Positions 9,601 to 18,891 of a stretch of 64,000 nucleotides of DNA are shown piece by piece. Within the stretch, counting starts at the first letter, position 1. Every line of letters begins with the position of its first letter. The stretch spans positions 868,001 through 932,000 of the forward strand of contig JAGKQI010000104.1 of the NCBI GenBank assembly GCA_018806915.1. Reading direction: 5' to 3'. The translations under genes were made by a program, and so were the position numbers. The notes under the pieces were generated by a model, which saw only the letters and a program-made list of their open reading frames with translations, was not told the DNA's origin and did not search any database. The DNA comes from Phytophthora colocasiae (lineage: Eukaryota > Oomycota > Peronosporomycetes > Peronosporales > Peronosporaceae).

Positions 9601-11932
9601 CGCCTCATACTTACCCTGCAGTTCATACAGATTGCTGAGAGCCATACCGGCCAATTCATCTACAACAGAAATCGATAGAGCCTTCAGGAAGCATTTCTCT
9701 GCGCGCAGAATATCCTTTGCGACTTCTTGATACCATTTCCCCAGCCACGAGAAGATCTCAGTGTCAGATGGCGTCAGCTTCGCAGCTTGTAGTAAATGGC
9801 CAAAGCACCCAGTTTTTGCCATTTGGTGAGTGCCTCCCAAATGCCAGTATACAATCGCCAAACGCTTCAGCATACGTCCCTTGGTAATAGCATCAGTGGG
9901 TGAAATCTTGCCCACGTTTGTTTCTAACAGCGTTTGAGCCTCGTCGAGACCACCAGTCTGAAACTGAAGCCATCCTCGAGTGCACTCCAGGACGGCACTC
10001 GTGCTTTCGCATACTTGAAGTTCAGAGACTCCAGACATTGCAATGACCGTCATGGCCTCCGCTGGTTGTGACTTTCTTAACAAAAGTTCTGCTGCAGCAA
10101 TTGTCGCCTGCACTGCCAATGCAGCATCACCACCACCCATGACACTGCGGTAGAGCTCCAATGCTTTATTCGCATCACCCGAGTATTCTAATGCAGTTGC
10201 CGTCATAAATTCCAACTTAGGATCCGAGTATCTATGCACGGAACATTGGAGTTAGGCAACACTATTAGCCCTTCGAGAATATACAGCATCCTTACAAATC
10301 TGGAAGCGGGCCTTCCGAACCCAGTGACAGCATCTTGTCTGCAACGACTTTCTTCGACAATGCTAACCGATTTAGGCAACCTTCCACATCGCGTGACGCA
10401 AGCGCGATCGACGCAAGCTCAACTTGAACGCGGATGCAAAGAGCACACTCTTGAAAGGATGAAGAGGAGTACCCTGCAAGCGCTTCAACAAATGTTTCTC
10501 GAGCCTGGCACAACAAGGCGAAGCACACCGTCAGCAGCTGCCTTAATTTGTAAATATATGTCAATATACCTGAATGCTGTCACCTGCACGCAAACTCTCG
10601 ATAGCTTGGAACACAAGAGCCATAGGACTCTTAGGATGACGATCAGATAACCAAGCTCCAATCTCCGAAGCCTTCTCCGATTCAATTGCTGTATCTCAAT
10701 CCGTGGTTAGTACGGATGACACGTGAACACAAGTACAGAATGTAGGAATAGTATATCAGAACGTACGCGAGTCCTGGTCTTCCGACCGGAGAAGCAAGAA
10801 CTCTGCCGGGATTTTTGCTTCAGGAAACCACTCAACGATCGACACTGCTAGCGAATCCACCGTCTTAAGAAGAGCAGGTTTTGCTTTCGATTCCTTCAAG
10901 GCATCCAGATGAAAACGCATGAAGAACGCAATGGCGACGTCCACTTTCACTCGAAGAGCGCTGATCTCATCAGTCTGAGCTGCCCAGTCCGTACGAGCTG
11001 CAACAGCAAAAAACTGCTTCGATATAGCTGCCATAGAGTAGCTACCCGAGCATTCTGATAGATCAAACCCTGGACGCTACACGAACATAGTATTCTTTTA
11101 GGATTTCTTTCGACAACACCCCGATGATCTAAGATATATCCAATACAGTACCGCACCTGCAGCAACTCAATCAAATCTAGCCATATGCTTAGTGGATCCG
11201 GGAGCTCCTCGTTGGGGGTCTTCTCGAGTGAAAGCTGCGCTAAATCTCCATCCTGCTCACCCACAAGTGCGTACCATGAATCAAAAGCCTACACGAACCA
11301 CAGATATAAGTTAAACCAGTTTGAAACTACGTCAGACAGCACAACACAAACCTTCGCCAGCATCTTCAACTCCATTGCAGTGGCTGCCACCTCAGCCACC
11401 CACTTCTGGCATTTCTTCAGCTTCTTACTCCTTTAAACCATCAAAATCATTAGTATGAGTAATTACGTTTCATTACTGATCCCCATCTGCACCTCAAATT
11501 GATATCCACAAGCTTCTGCAGCGGTTCCAACTTGCTCTTCACGTCTTTCTTGGCCTCGAACAGGTCCACAAGATACTATTCAAACCTTCACATCAGTTTC
11601 CAATCACTACAAGCATAAAAACCAGACCTCCTTTACCTTCCAAGGTGCAGGCAACTCTGGCTTCAGATCAGCAGCACGACGAAATGCGTCCTCACAGTCA
11701 TCCCACTGCGCAATACTTAAGTAGTCAATATCAACAGCAAAACACACAGTAGGTATAGCCCACACACCTCCTGCAAATGGAAACTAGCCAGCCCCACACA
11801 CATAAAAGCCTGAAAATTGTTAGGGTCGAACTGCGTCACGCGACGACCAGCATCCTGCGCCTCCTGGTAGCGCTCGGCCTTGAGCGCCGCCGCTGCGTCC
11901 AGCAGCATCTTCTTCAGCATGGCCGCCGACAT
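6670..11932 (-). CDS. SKI3: Superkiller complex TPR subunit SKI3/TTC37
   Basis: Nine exons (minus strand): 11768-11932, 11637-11705, 11493-11575, 11352-11430, 11152-11288, 10767-11041, 10570-10688, 10296-10504 and 6670-10231. They total 4698 nt in one frame, giving 1565 aa, close to metazoan TTC37 (about 1560 aa). All introns are GT-AG and short; the 5' third is split into small exons and the rest is one large exon. The protein is built almost entirely of TPR helices, starting with MLLDAAAALKAERYQEAQDA and DPNNFQAFMCVGLASF, with later canonical units such as PFNGRAWHALGVAQHRLGLY. In the Ski complex this scaffold holds the SKI2 helicase and SKI8 to feed mRNA to the cytoplasmic exosome. The ATG is 89 bp from the ATG of the divergent HtrA-type gene. 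Junction choice between exons 7 and 8 was decided by frame. Confidence 0.8.
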
Positions 11933-12021
11933 TTTGGGTCGAGTGCCTTTATTATTATGGGTATATTAAAATTAGATCAGTAAAAAAATTGAGCCAGTTG
12001 AACACAAGACCCGGGGGACCA
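11933..12021. promoter_or_regulatory. 89-bp shared divergent promoter of SKI3 and NMA111-like genes
   Basis: Only 89 bp separate the two start codons, so both promoters and both 5' leaders must fit here or overlap coding sequence. The interval is A/T-rich on the SKI3 side (runs near 11950-11990). No clear oomycete initiator was identified. Confidence 0.6.
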
Positions 12022-15000
12022 ATGTGGAAGGCCGGAGCACGTGCGGCTTCGACGGCGCGGCGCTCGCTTGCGTGTCCAGTGCCTCGAGTACGGGATGGTG
12101 ACAATGGCACGCGGTTGTCTCGACGTCCACGGGCGTTACAGACGCTGACGCGACCGTTCTCCTCTTCCTCCTCCTCCTTTTCACCCTCAAGTACGTGGCA
12201 ATCCGAGAGATTGTTGCAATTGAGCGGTTAAAGCTGACAAATTTGGTTTTATTTATTATAAACAGCCACGCAGAATGCGCAGATGACTGTGGCAGCACTG
12301 GCTGCGGCTGGAGTTGGCTACCTGTTTGTGATGACGGAGCGTCAGAGTAAGCAGGAGAAGCAGCAAAGGGACCTGGAGATCGAACGTGAACGTAAACTCA
12401 GCGACCGCTTGGCGGCGGAACTTGTGGCAGCCGAGGCAAACCAGAACAAATTGGACTGGAAAGCCACGCTGGAGCGTGTGGTGCCGGCTATCGTGAGCTT
12501 GAAGCTCAATTCGCCCAAGGTGAGAAGGGATCTCTGCTGCTGACGTCAACAACTGTACTGATTGGACTTTATAGTTTTTTGACACAGAGTCGCCTGGCAA
12601 CGGCTCAGCAACAGGGTTTGTGGTAGACGCGGAGAAGGGCATCATCCTGACGAACCGCCACGTCGTGGGACCTGGGCCGATTGTACGGTGGCAAAGGCTT
12701 TAATTGCTAGGTGGCGAATATTGATGGAATTTTGTGTCTGCAGGATGCAGAGGCCGTTTTTCAGAACAACGAAGAAGTTCGGGTGATCCCCATTTATCGT
12801 GATCCGGTTCATGACTTTGGATTCTTCCAATTCAATCCGGCAGTAAGCATACATACAGTGTGAATATTACCGGGGGTTCTTACTGATAGTTTATATTTGC
12901 AGGACGTGAAGCACATGTCAGTGCCATCGCTGCATCTGGAGCCAGAAAAGGCTACCGTTGGAACGGACATCCGTGTTGTGGGTAACGATGCTGCAGAAAA
13001 GCTTGCAATTGCTAGTGGCACACTGGCGCGTTTGGATCGTGACGCCCCCAACTACGGATATAACAGTTACAACGACTTCAACACGTTTTACTACCAAGCA
13101 TCTTCAGGAACGACTGGGGGTTCTTCGGGTTCGCCAGTGCTCAACCACGATGGCGATGCGATCGCTCTCAATGCCGGTGGCAAGATCGGCACGTCTGCAT
13201 CGTTTTATCTCCCCTTAGACCGAGTTAAGCGTGCATTCGACTTAATTCGAGAAGGCAAGGACGTGCCACGCGGCACCATCCAGACGATCTTCCATTACAA
13301 GCCTTTCGACGAGGTCCGCCGTTTAGGGGTAGACCCTGCTACTGAAAGGCTCGTTCGCTCCTCTTTTCCATTGGAAACAGGTATGTTGACGGTGGCTGAG
13401 ACCATCCCTTGTGGCCTTTCAAGCAGCAAGCTCCAGCCGGGCGATGTACTGGTACGAGTCAACGGAGAGCTGATCACGCGGTTTGTTCCGCTAGAAGCGA
13501 TCCTCGATGACAACGTTGGGAATGAGGTAAGAATGTGCTATTGGATAGATATGCTATAGACTACGTGGCTGACAATTTTTTTTTTCTTCTTCGTACGATT
13601 GCTTCTTCTTGTGTTTTAAACTTTAGATCGAGCTTCAAATCGAGCGCTCAGGGGAACTTATAACGCACAAGGTGCCAGTGCAAGACTTGCACTCGGTAAC
13701 TCCGTCACGTTTTGTTGAGATTGGAGGCGCTGTGATCAACCCGCTTTCGTATCAGCAAGCACGCAACCATGCAATGAGCCCAGGAGCTCCTTATGTTGCA
13801 GACCCGGGCTACTTCCTTCAACGTTCACGTATTGGCCGTGGAGCAATCATTCACTCGGTCAATGGTATTAAGACACCTGACCTTGAGACGCTCAAGAACT
13901 ACCTGAAACAGTGCAAGGACCGTGATCGAATCGTGGTCAAGTTCTCCAAGTTGACAGATAAGTCGGAGAAGGTTGAAGTTGTTCATGTGGACCGTAGGTG
14001 GTTCCCATTCTGTGAGTACGTGCGTGATGACAAGCTCGGGACGTGGCACTGCGAGAATTTTGCCCCACGTACTGCAACCAGTGCTGGCGAAGATGGCAGG
14101 ATCGAGGATTCATCTCAGGATGAGCCGATTGGTTCTACAACAACTCTACCTGGAAAGAACCCCGTGGAGAACAAGCTTGCCCGGTCGTTGGTAACTGTAG
14201 ACTTCGACAGACCGTTCAGCGTGAATAGTTTGTCAACATCGAACTACCGGGGCACTGGGCTTGTGATCGATGCGGCGAAAGGACTTGTGGTGGTCGATCG
14301 CAACACCGTGACAGACTCGATGGGTGATGCCATGGTAACTTTTGCGAGCACTATCATGGTCCCCGCTCATGTGGTATTTGTCCATCCTGTACATAACTTC
14401 GCGATTGTGCAGTATGACCCGAAGCTCATTGGGTCTACGCCTATTGAGAGCTGCCAAGTGGCTTCAAAGCCGTTGGTGCCGTCCGATCCAGTGTGGCTTG
14501 TTGGACTGATGAGTAGCGTGGGACGCAGTGGTCACTCCGATCTTGTGTCGCGCGAGACAATTGTTTCCGGTGTAAAATGGATCGGCTTACCAATGCCCAA
14601 CCCGCCTCGATATCAGGAACATAATCTGGAGATGGTCTCTCTGCAGGACGTTGTTGGCACGGAAGGTGGAGTTGTTTGCAGCGACAAGGGCGAGGTGAGC
14701 GCCTTCTGGGCTTCATTTTCGTTCCAACAGCAGCGCCGCAGCTCAAAGGTGGAGAGCCAATTTAATCGCGGTATCCCTATGGATCTGATCATGGAAAGTG
14801 TAGCACCTCTCATGCGTGGCGCGACCCCCAAAATCTACGATCTGGGTGTTGATTTTGAACACCTGAGTTTGGCGAAGGCTCGGGAACTTGGACTTGGCCA
14901 AGCACTGGCGGAGATTCTGGAAAAGGATGCTCCTGATCGTCGGACCATTTTGAGCGTTGCCCGACGCTGGGGTGGTACAGAGGCTCAGGATGTGCTTAAG

Positions 15001-15519
15001 AATGGTGATATCTTGGTGGCCGTGGACGGTAAAATTGTGACGAGCTTTCGGGAAGTTGAACGCTGCACACAGAAGCCGGAGGTGCAGCTCACGATTGTGC
15101 GCGATGGTCGTGAGATGCAACTGGATATGAAGACTCTTTTCATGGAACGCACGGAGATCAATCGTATTGTGTTCTGGCAAGGTCTATTGCTTCAAGCGCC
15201 ACCTCTGTCTGTATCAGCACAGCGAAGCATATCGTTGGACGATGGGATTTATGTGTCATGTCGGTACTCCGGCTCCCCAGCAGCTCGCTATGGACCACCA
15301 CCGACGAGTCGCATCAAAGAAATTGATGGGATCAAAATTACAAGTATCGACGAGTTTTTGAACGTCGTCACTGCTAAATCAACCAGCGATTCGGTACGCA
15401 TCAAGTACACAGACCTCAGTGGCAAAGAGCGTCTCAGCACTCTCAAGCTCGAGCCTAAGTACTGGCCAACCAGCGAGTTGGTGAATGAAGGCGGGGAGTG
15501 GCGTCGACACCAACACTAA
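12022..15519 (+). CDS. NMA111/Ynm3-type HtrA serine protease with PDZ domains
   Basis: Six exons: 12022-12190, 12266-12519, 12575-12682, 12744-12842, 12903-13526 and 13627-15519 (3147 nt, 1048 aa, one frame). The body matches the large duplicated HtrA family (yeast Nma111, about 1000 aa): TNRHVV supplies the catalytic His, [18 protein letters not shown] the Asp, and [13 protein letters not shown] the Ser. PDZ segments follow ([19 protein letters not shown]). A second, degenerate protease half has VVVDRNTV in place of the His motif, then further PDZs. Unlike yeast Nma111, this protein has an arginine/serine-rich, acid-poor N-terminus, then a hydrophobic segment ([17 protein letters not shown], about residues 64-80) and a charged coiled segment, as in a mitochondrial or other membrane-anchored HtrA. 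The start is the first ATG, and exon 1 is needed to reach it. Confidence 0.85.
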
Positions 15520-15865
15520 ATGCCCACAAGCTATAGCCTGCCTGTCTCCGAAGCAAGAAAACAAATAAACGAGTTCATTTGACCTCCACCCTGACTATTT
15601 TGCGATTCTGTATGTGTTCTTGTGCAAATTTTGCTGTATGCATCCGGTCTGTACTCAGCTCCATTCCGAAACAGTGGACCGTGGTTACAATGACAACGGT
15701 ACAGTGCTGATCTCATAGCGAAGGCTGGTATTAATATGCTGTAGACCAAATTCATGGTCCTGTGATTGAAGATAACACATTGATAACGTGATTTCTGTTT
15801 GGACGTCCACCAAAATTAGACATGCGGCGAAGTGGCTTTGGTTCAGGAATCCTTTTTCTTGAACG
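15520..15865. other. Intergenic, nothing recognised (346 bp)
   Basis: This is the 3' flank of the HtrA-type gene and the promoter of the membrane-protein gene. No coding frame, RNA gene or clear repeat was seen. Confidence 0.5.
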
Positions 15866-17581
15866 ATGCGAAGTCCGCAAGCTCGAGTACAGGAGGTTCA
15901 GGATGTGTTTTCTAGACAGGTGCTCGCTCAACGAGTGCTCTTAATGTGGATTGGTCTGGGTCTCGCGCCTTTTATCCTTCAGGCTCGGAGTTACATCAAA
16001 TTTGTCACTCCGCATAAACTCTCCAGCATACTAATCGCACCCACCGACTTGGAAGAACGGACTGATGACTTACACATATCCTGCCCCGTAGACGGTCTTT
16101 TCATGGCGAGCTCCTGGTGGAATATTTTGCCAACGCACTACCATCGTATCGAGGATGGACGTTTATGTCACTTTATCGCGCCTCAGTACAACGCGCATGG
16201 GAACTACTTCCTCGGGGACAAGAAGGCAAGGCCATACAGAACGACATCAGACAGCTGCGCCAACGATAGCTACCCGTTCGAATTTTATTTCTACCATGGT
16301 AGTATCGGGTACTATTCCTTCTACATTGAAGGACACGGAAGCTATTGCGCACGAGATAACACGGCCTACGATGTTGTCAGAGGCGTCGGTACGTACGACA
16401 TAAACGGCGCTAGCGTTTCCAGCAACAAAGGAGACACGATTTACCGCAAGTCGTTCTGGTACGCGTTAACAGGGTCGGCGTGGATTGCGTACCGCTTCTG
16501 GATAATCCGACGCAGCTTCGTGTCATGCAAGCGCTTCATCAGACGCTGTGATCCCACAACCGACCGGATCAGTTTCCAGGATGCGATGGTATTCGTGCAG
16601 GAAAGTCTTCGGCTGGCAGCACATGGAGCCAGAAACTACCATCGTGTCGTGTTGCTGTTCTTGCTGCTGGACCTGGGCCTCATGAGCGATCTCTTCCTAC
16701 TCATCACGCAAGAAGGCCTCACGGGTCGGATCCAGAGTATCTCGCTCGGATACAACCTGGCCGGCATCATGTCGACTATGTTTGAGATGGTGGAGAGCAT
16801 GAACTGGATGAGGGAAATTACGAGATGTTTCGTGAAGCGCTTGCTGTTTAACTATGAGACGGCGCTGGTCGGTGAGCTGCTCACAGCGCTGCTCATCCAG
16901 TTCTATATCACGTCACTGAACCGCTCGAGTCTTCGGCATACCGAGGCTGAAGCGAAGGTTGCGTCATACTATATCATGAGTTTGGTGGGTCATGGCTGCA
17001 TTGCACTAGGCTGCGTGCTTGTGATCGTGTGCACCCGCTTGATCGGGTCTGCCGCCTTCATCAGATGGAAATACGGGAGTTTGGCGCTGTTAACCACGTC
17101 GTGCTGCGTGGATACAACATTGGGGTCACGGGCCAAGTTAATCTTGCTAGCCGGGTATGTGTGGGAGGACGGTAAACTGTACTACAAAGTGAGCACGTTA
17201 AAGGCGTTCGGCATCTTGAAGCTGACAGAGGAGGACGGCAGCGAGTTCTTGGTGTACTCGAAGTTACATTGGTTTAGTATTCCGAGAAATTGCCTGGTGG
17301 TGTTTGGTACGGCGTCGGGTCCGAACGTCGAGCCATGCGAGGAGCGTCCGTGCTCAGGTGTTGTGAGCGAATTTGAACATGCACTAGGGGGAGATTTCGG
17401 CAGGATAACCCCCAATAATTCCAGTCGATCTGTGAGTCGTCAATTCAAGCGGGTTGGGACGGAACCTTTACATGGCCCATCGTTTCATCCTGTATATCCT
17501 GCTGCGGCGTTTCCAAAACCTCGCGGAAGCAGTAGTGGGTATATGGTTAACCGGGTAGGGCCCACCGCTGAGCAAGGTTAG
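15866..17581 (+). CDS. Oomycete multi-pass membrane protein, unknown function
   Basis: 571 aa, single exon, first ATG. An N-terminal signal-anchor (VLLMWIGLGLAPFILQA, about residues 25-41) precedes a probably extracytoplasmic region rich in Tyr, His and Cys (about 60-190). It is followed by several hydrophobic segments: around 195-212, VVLLFLLLDLGLMSDLFLLI near 268-287, LVGELLTALLIQFYITSL near 335-352, and YYIMSLVGHGCIALGCVLVI near 370-390. A cytosolic tail of about 160 residues ends in a proline/serine-rich stretch. This layout resembles a large oomycete family annotated only as putative transmembrane proteins. No enzymatic or channel motif is visible, so no function is assigned. Confidence 0.65.
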   Translation: MRSPQARVQEVQDVFSRQVLAQRVLLMWIGLGLAPFILQARSYIKFVTPHKLSSILIAPTDLEERTDDLHISCPVDGLFMASSWWNILPTHYHRIEDGRLCHFIAPQYNAHGNYFLGDKKARPYRTTSDSCANDSYPFEFYFYHGSIGYYSFYIEGHGSYCARDNTAYDVVRGVGTYDINGASVSSNKGDTIYRKSFWYALTGSAWIAYRFWIIRRSFVSCKRFIRRCDPTTDRISFQDAMVFVQESLRLAAHGARNYHRVVLLFLLLDLGLMSDLFLLITQEGLTGRIQSISLGYNLAGIMSTMFEMVESMNWMREITRCFVKRLLFNYETALVGELLTALLIQFYITSLNRSSLRHTEAEAKVASYYIMSLVGHGCIALGCVLVIVCTRLIGSAAFIRWKYGSLALLTTSCCVDTTLGSRAKLILLAGYVWEDGKLYYKVSTLKAFGILKLTEEDGSEFLVYSKLHWFSIPRNCLVVFGTASGPNVEPCEERPCSGVVSEFEHALGGDFGRITPNNSSRSVSRQFKRVGTEPLHGPSFHPVYPAAAFPKPRGSSSGYMVNRVGPTAEQG

Positions 17582-17608
17582 CGAGGTTTCGATAGTTAGA
17601 TCTTATAA

Positions 17609-17644
17609 AAATGTAAGCATCTTTTTTAATTTTTGCTTACATTT
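17609..17644. terminator. Stem-loop from 11-bp perfect inverted repeat
   Basis: AAATGTAAGCA and its exact complement TGCTTACATTT are separated by 14 bases that are mostly T and A. The hairpin lies 28 bp after the stop of the membrane-protein gene and about 50 bp before the ATG of the next gene. It could act in 3'-end formation or as a leader hairpin of the downstream gene. Only the symmetry is seen. Confidence 0.35.
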
Positions 17645-17692
17645 AAAAATATTGCTTATAGTTTTTACGGTAATACAAATTGTGTGTGGAAA

Positions 17693-18841
17693 ATGGACAC
17701 CCCGCCAAGCATTCGCCGGCAATATGCGTCACCTCCGCGCGAGTCACCGGAGGAACGCCGACGCCGACTAACGAACCGACGTGCTGCAAAATACCGTCAT
17801 TTCCGATCTTTAGTCAGCGCGCAGAACGTCTCTAACACAGTAACCGAGCTCCAGCGACAACAGAACACGCGCCGGAAGCGAGAACGCCGTTCGCAGCTGG
17901 ATGATGAGGCGCGTGATCGCTTACGCGCGCAGAACAGGCAACGACAGCAACTCCGGCGCCAGGGCTTGAGCGAACGGGAGAAGGCCGAGATACGGGCGAA
18001 GCAGCGCGTTCGGCAACGCGAACGTCGGCAGATGCTGGACACTAACGCACGCGAAGAGCTACGAGAGCGCGAGCGCCTGCGCGTCAGACGGCGACGCCTA
18101 CAACAACTTAAAACAACTAAAAGACAGCAACAGATTGAAGAAGAGGCGGTGGTGCTGCCGGCACAGCTCCAGCTCCATCCTCCCGTGGCCGACCAGGAAC
18201 GGCGGCATTTAAGACTGGCACCGGAACTGCCAACGCTTAGGCAGCACCAGGAACAGCAAAGACAAGTCCAAAACAGACTTCCGTTTGGGGGCGGCGTACA
18301 GATTACACTGCCACCGCCGCCACCACGGACCTTCCAGCACGAACGGATTCCACCACTGCCTCATTTACAGCAGGTGACGAGGCCGTCAACGTCCTCATTG
18401 CTACATTCGACGCCACCGCCGTTATTTCCTATGCCTGGGCCGCTTGCCACGTCCAGTGGAGGTTCGGTAGGATCCACGTCGACTGCGTTGCCAACTGTTG
18501 CTAGCGCTGTGGCAGTGGCTGCGACGAGGCCGCCACATCCGACACCGATCATGCCGTCCGTAAGCTTGCCACTACCGGCTAAACCAATGGCTACCCTGCC
18601 GATGGTTTCTCAGCAACAACCACCACGAACACCTATTGTGCTTCCACCTGCACATCGTTCACTCCCGCCTTTGCCAGACTTCCTCAATAGTCGCGAAGCT
18701 TTTAACCCCGCAACTGCAGCAGCTTCGACGCGAGCATCACGTCTCTCAAGTAGTGCGAGTAGAGCTTTATTCCCGTCTATTACGGACCTACCAACTCCAC
18801 TCACAGATGCACAAGAAGCAGATTCCTATTTCCAACGATAA
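17693..18841 (+). CDS. Arginine-rich protein with 23-residue STPR-like tandem repeats
   Basis: 382 aa from the ATG at 17693 (the frame is open upstream but has no earlier ATG). After a short head, residues 66-134 contain three consecutive 23-residue units. Each starts R-S/Q-x-L/M and carries [AK]-[RE]-x-x-[LI]-R followed by alternating Arg/Gln: units at 66-88, 89-111 and 112-134, with a degenerate unit before them at 43-65. A 23-residue period is the defining property of the STPR (score-and-three peptide repeat) DNA-binding domain of silkworm FMBP-1. Residues 140-350 are proline-, glutamine- and serine-rich and look disordered, as in an activation or scaffold region. A nuclear DNA-binding role is inferred from the repeat alone. 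It is convergent with SEC8 (50 bp). Confidence 0.6.
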   Translation: MDTPPSIRRQYASPPRESPEERRRRLTNRRAAKYRHFRSLVSAQNVSNTVTELQRQQNTRRKRERRSQLDDEARDRLRAQNRQRQQLRRQGLSEREKAEIRAKQRVRQRERRQMLDTNAREELRERERLRVRRRRLQQLKTTKRQQQIEEEAVVLPAQLQLHPPVADQERRHLRLAPELPTLRQHQEQQRQVQNRLPFGGGVQITLPPPPPRTFQHERIPPLPHLQQVTRPSTSSLLHSTPPPLFPMPGPLATSSGGSVGSTSTALPTVASAVAVAATRPPHPTPIMPSVSLPLPAKPMATLPMVSQQQPPRTPIVLPPAHRSLPPLPDFLNSREAFNPATAAASTRASRLSSSASRALFPSITDLPTPLTDAQEADSYFQR

Positions 18842-18891
18842 GGTGCAGCAGCTACTCTACTTCGATGTACGAGGTGCACGTTCCTGCGGTT

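Noticed and set aside
10485..10685. Alternative splice of SKI3 exon 7 using the GTGACA donor at 10583
   Set aside because: It leads to the wrong phase and a stop. The GTATAT donor at 10569 with a CTGAC branch site keeps the TPR frame.
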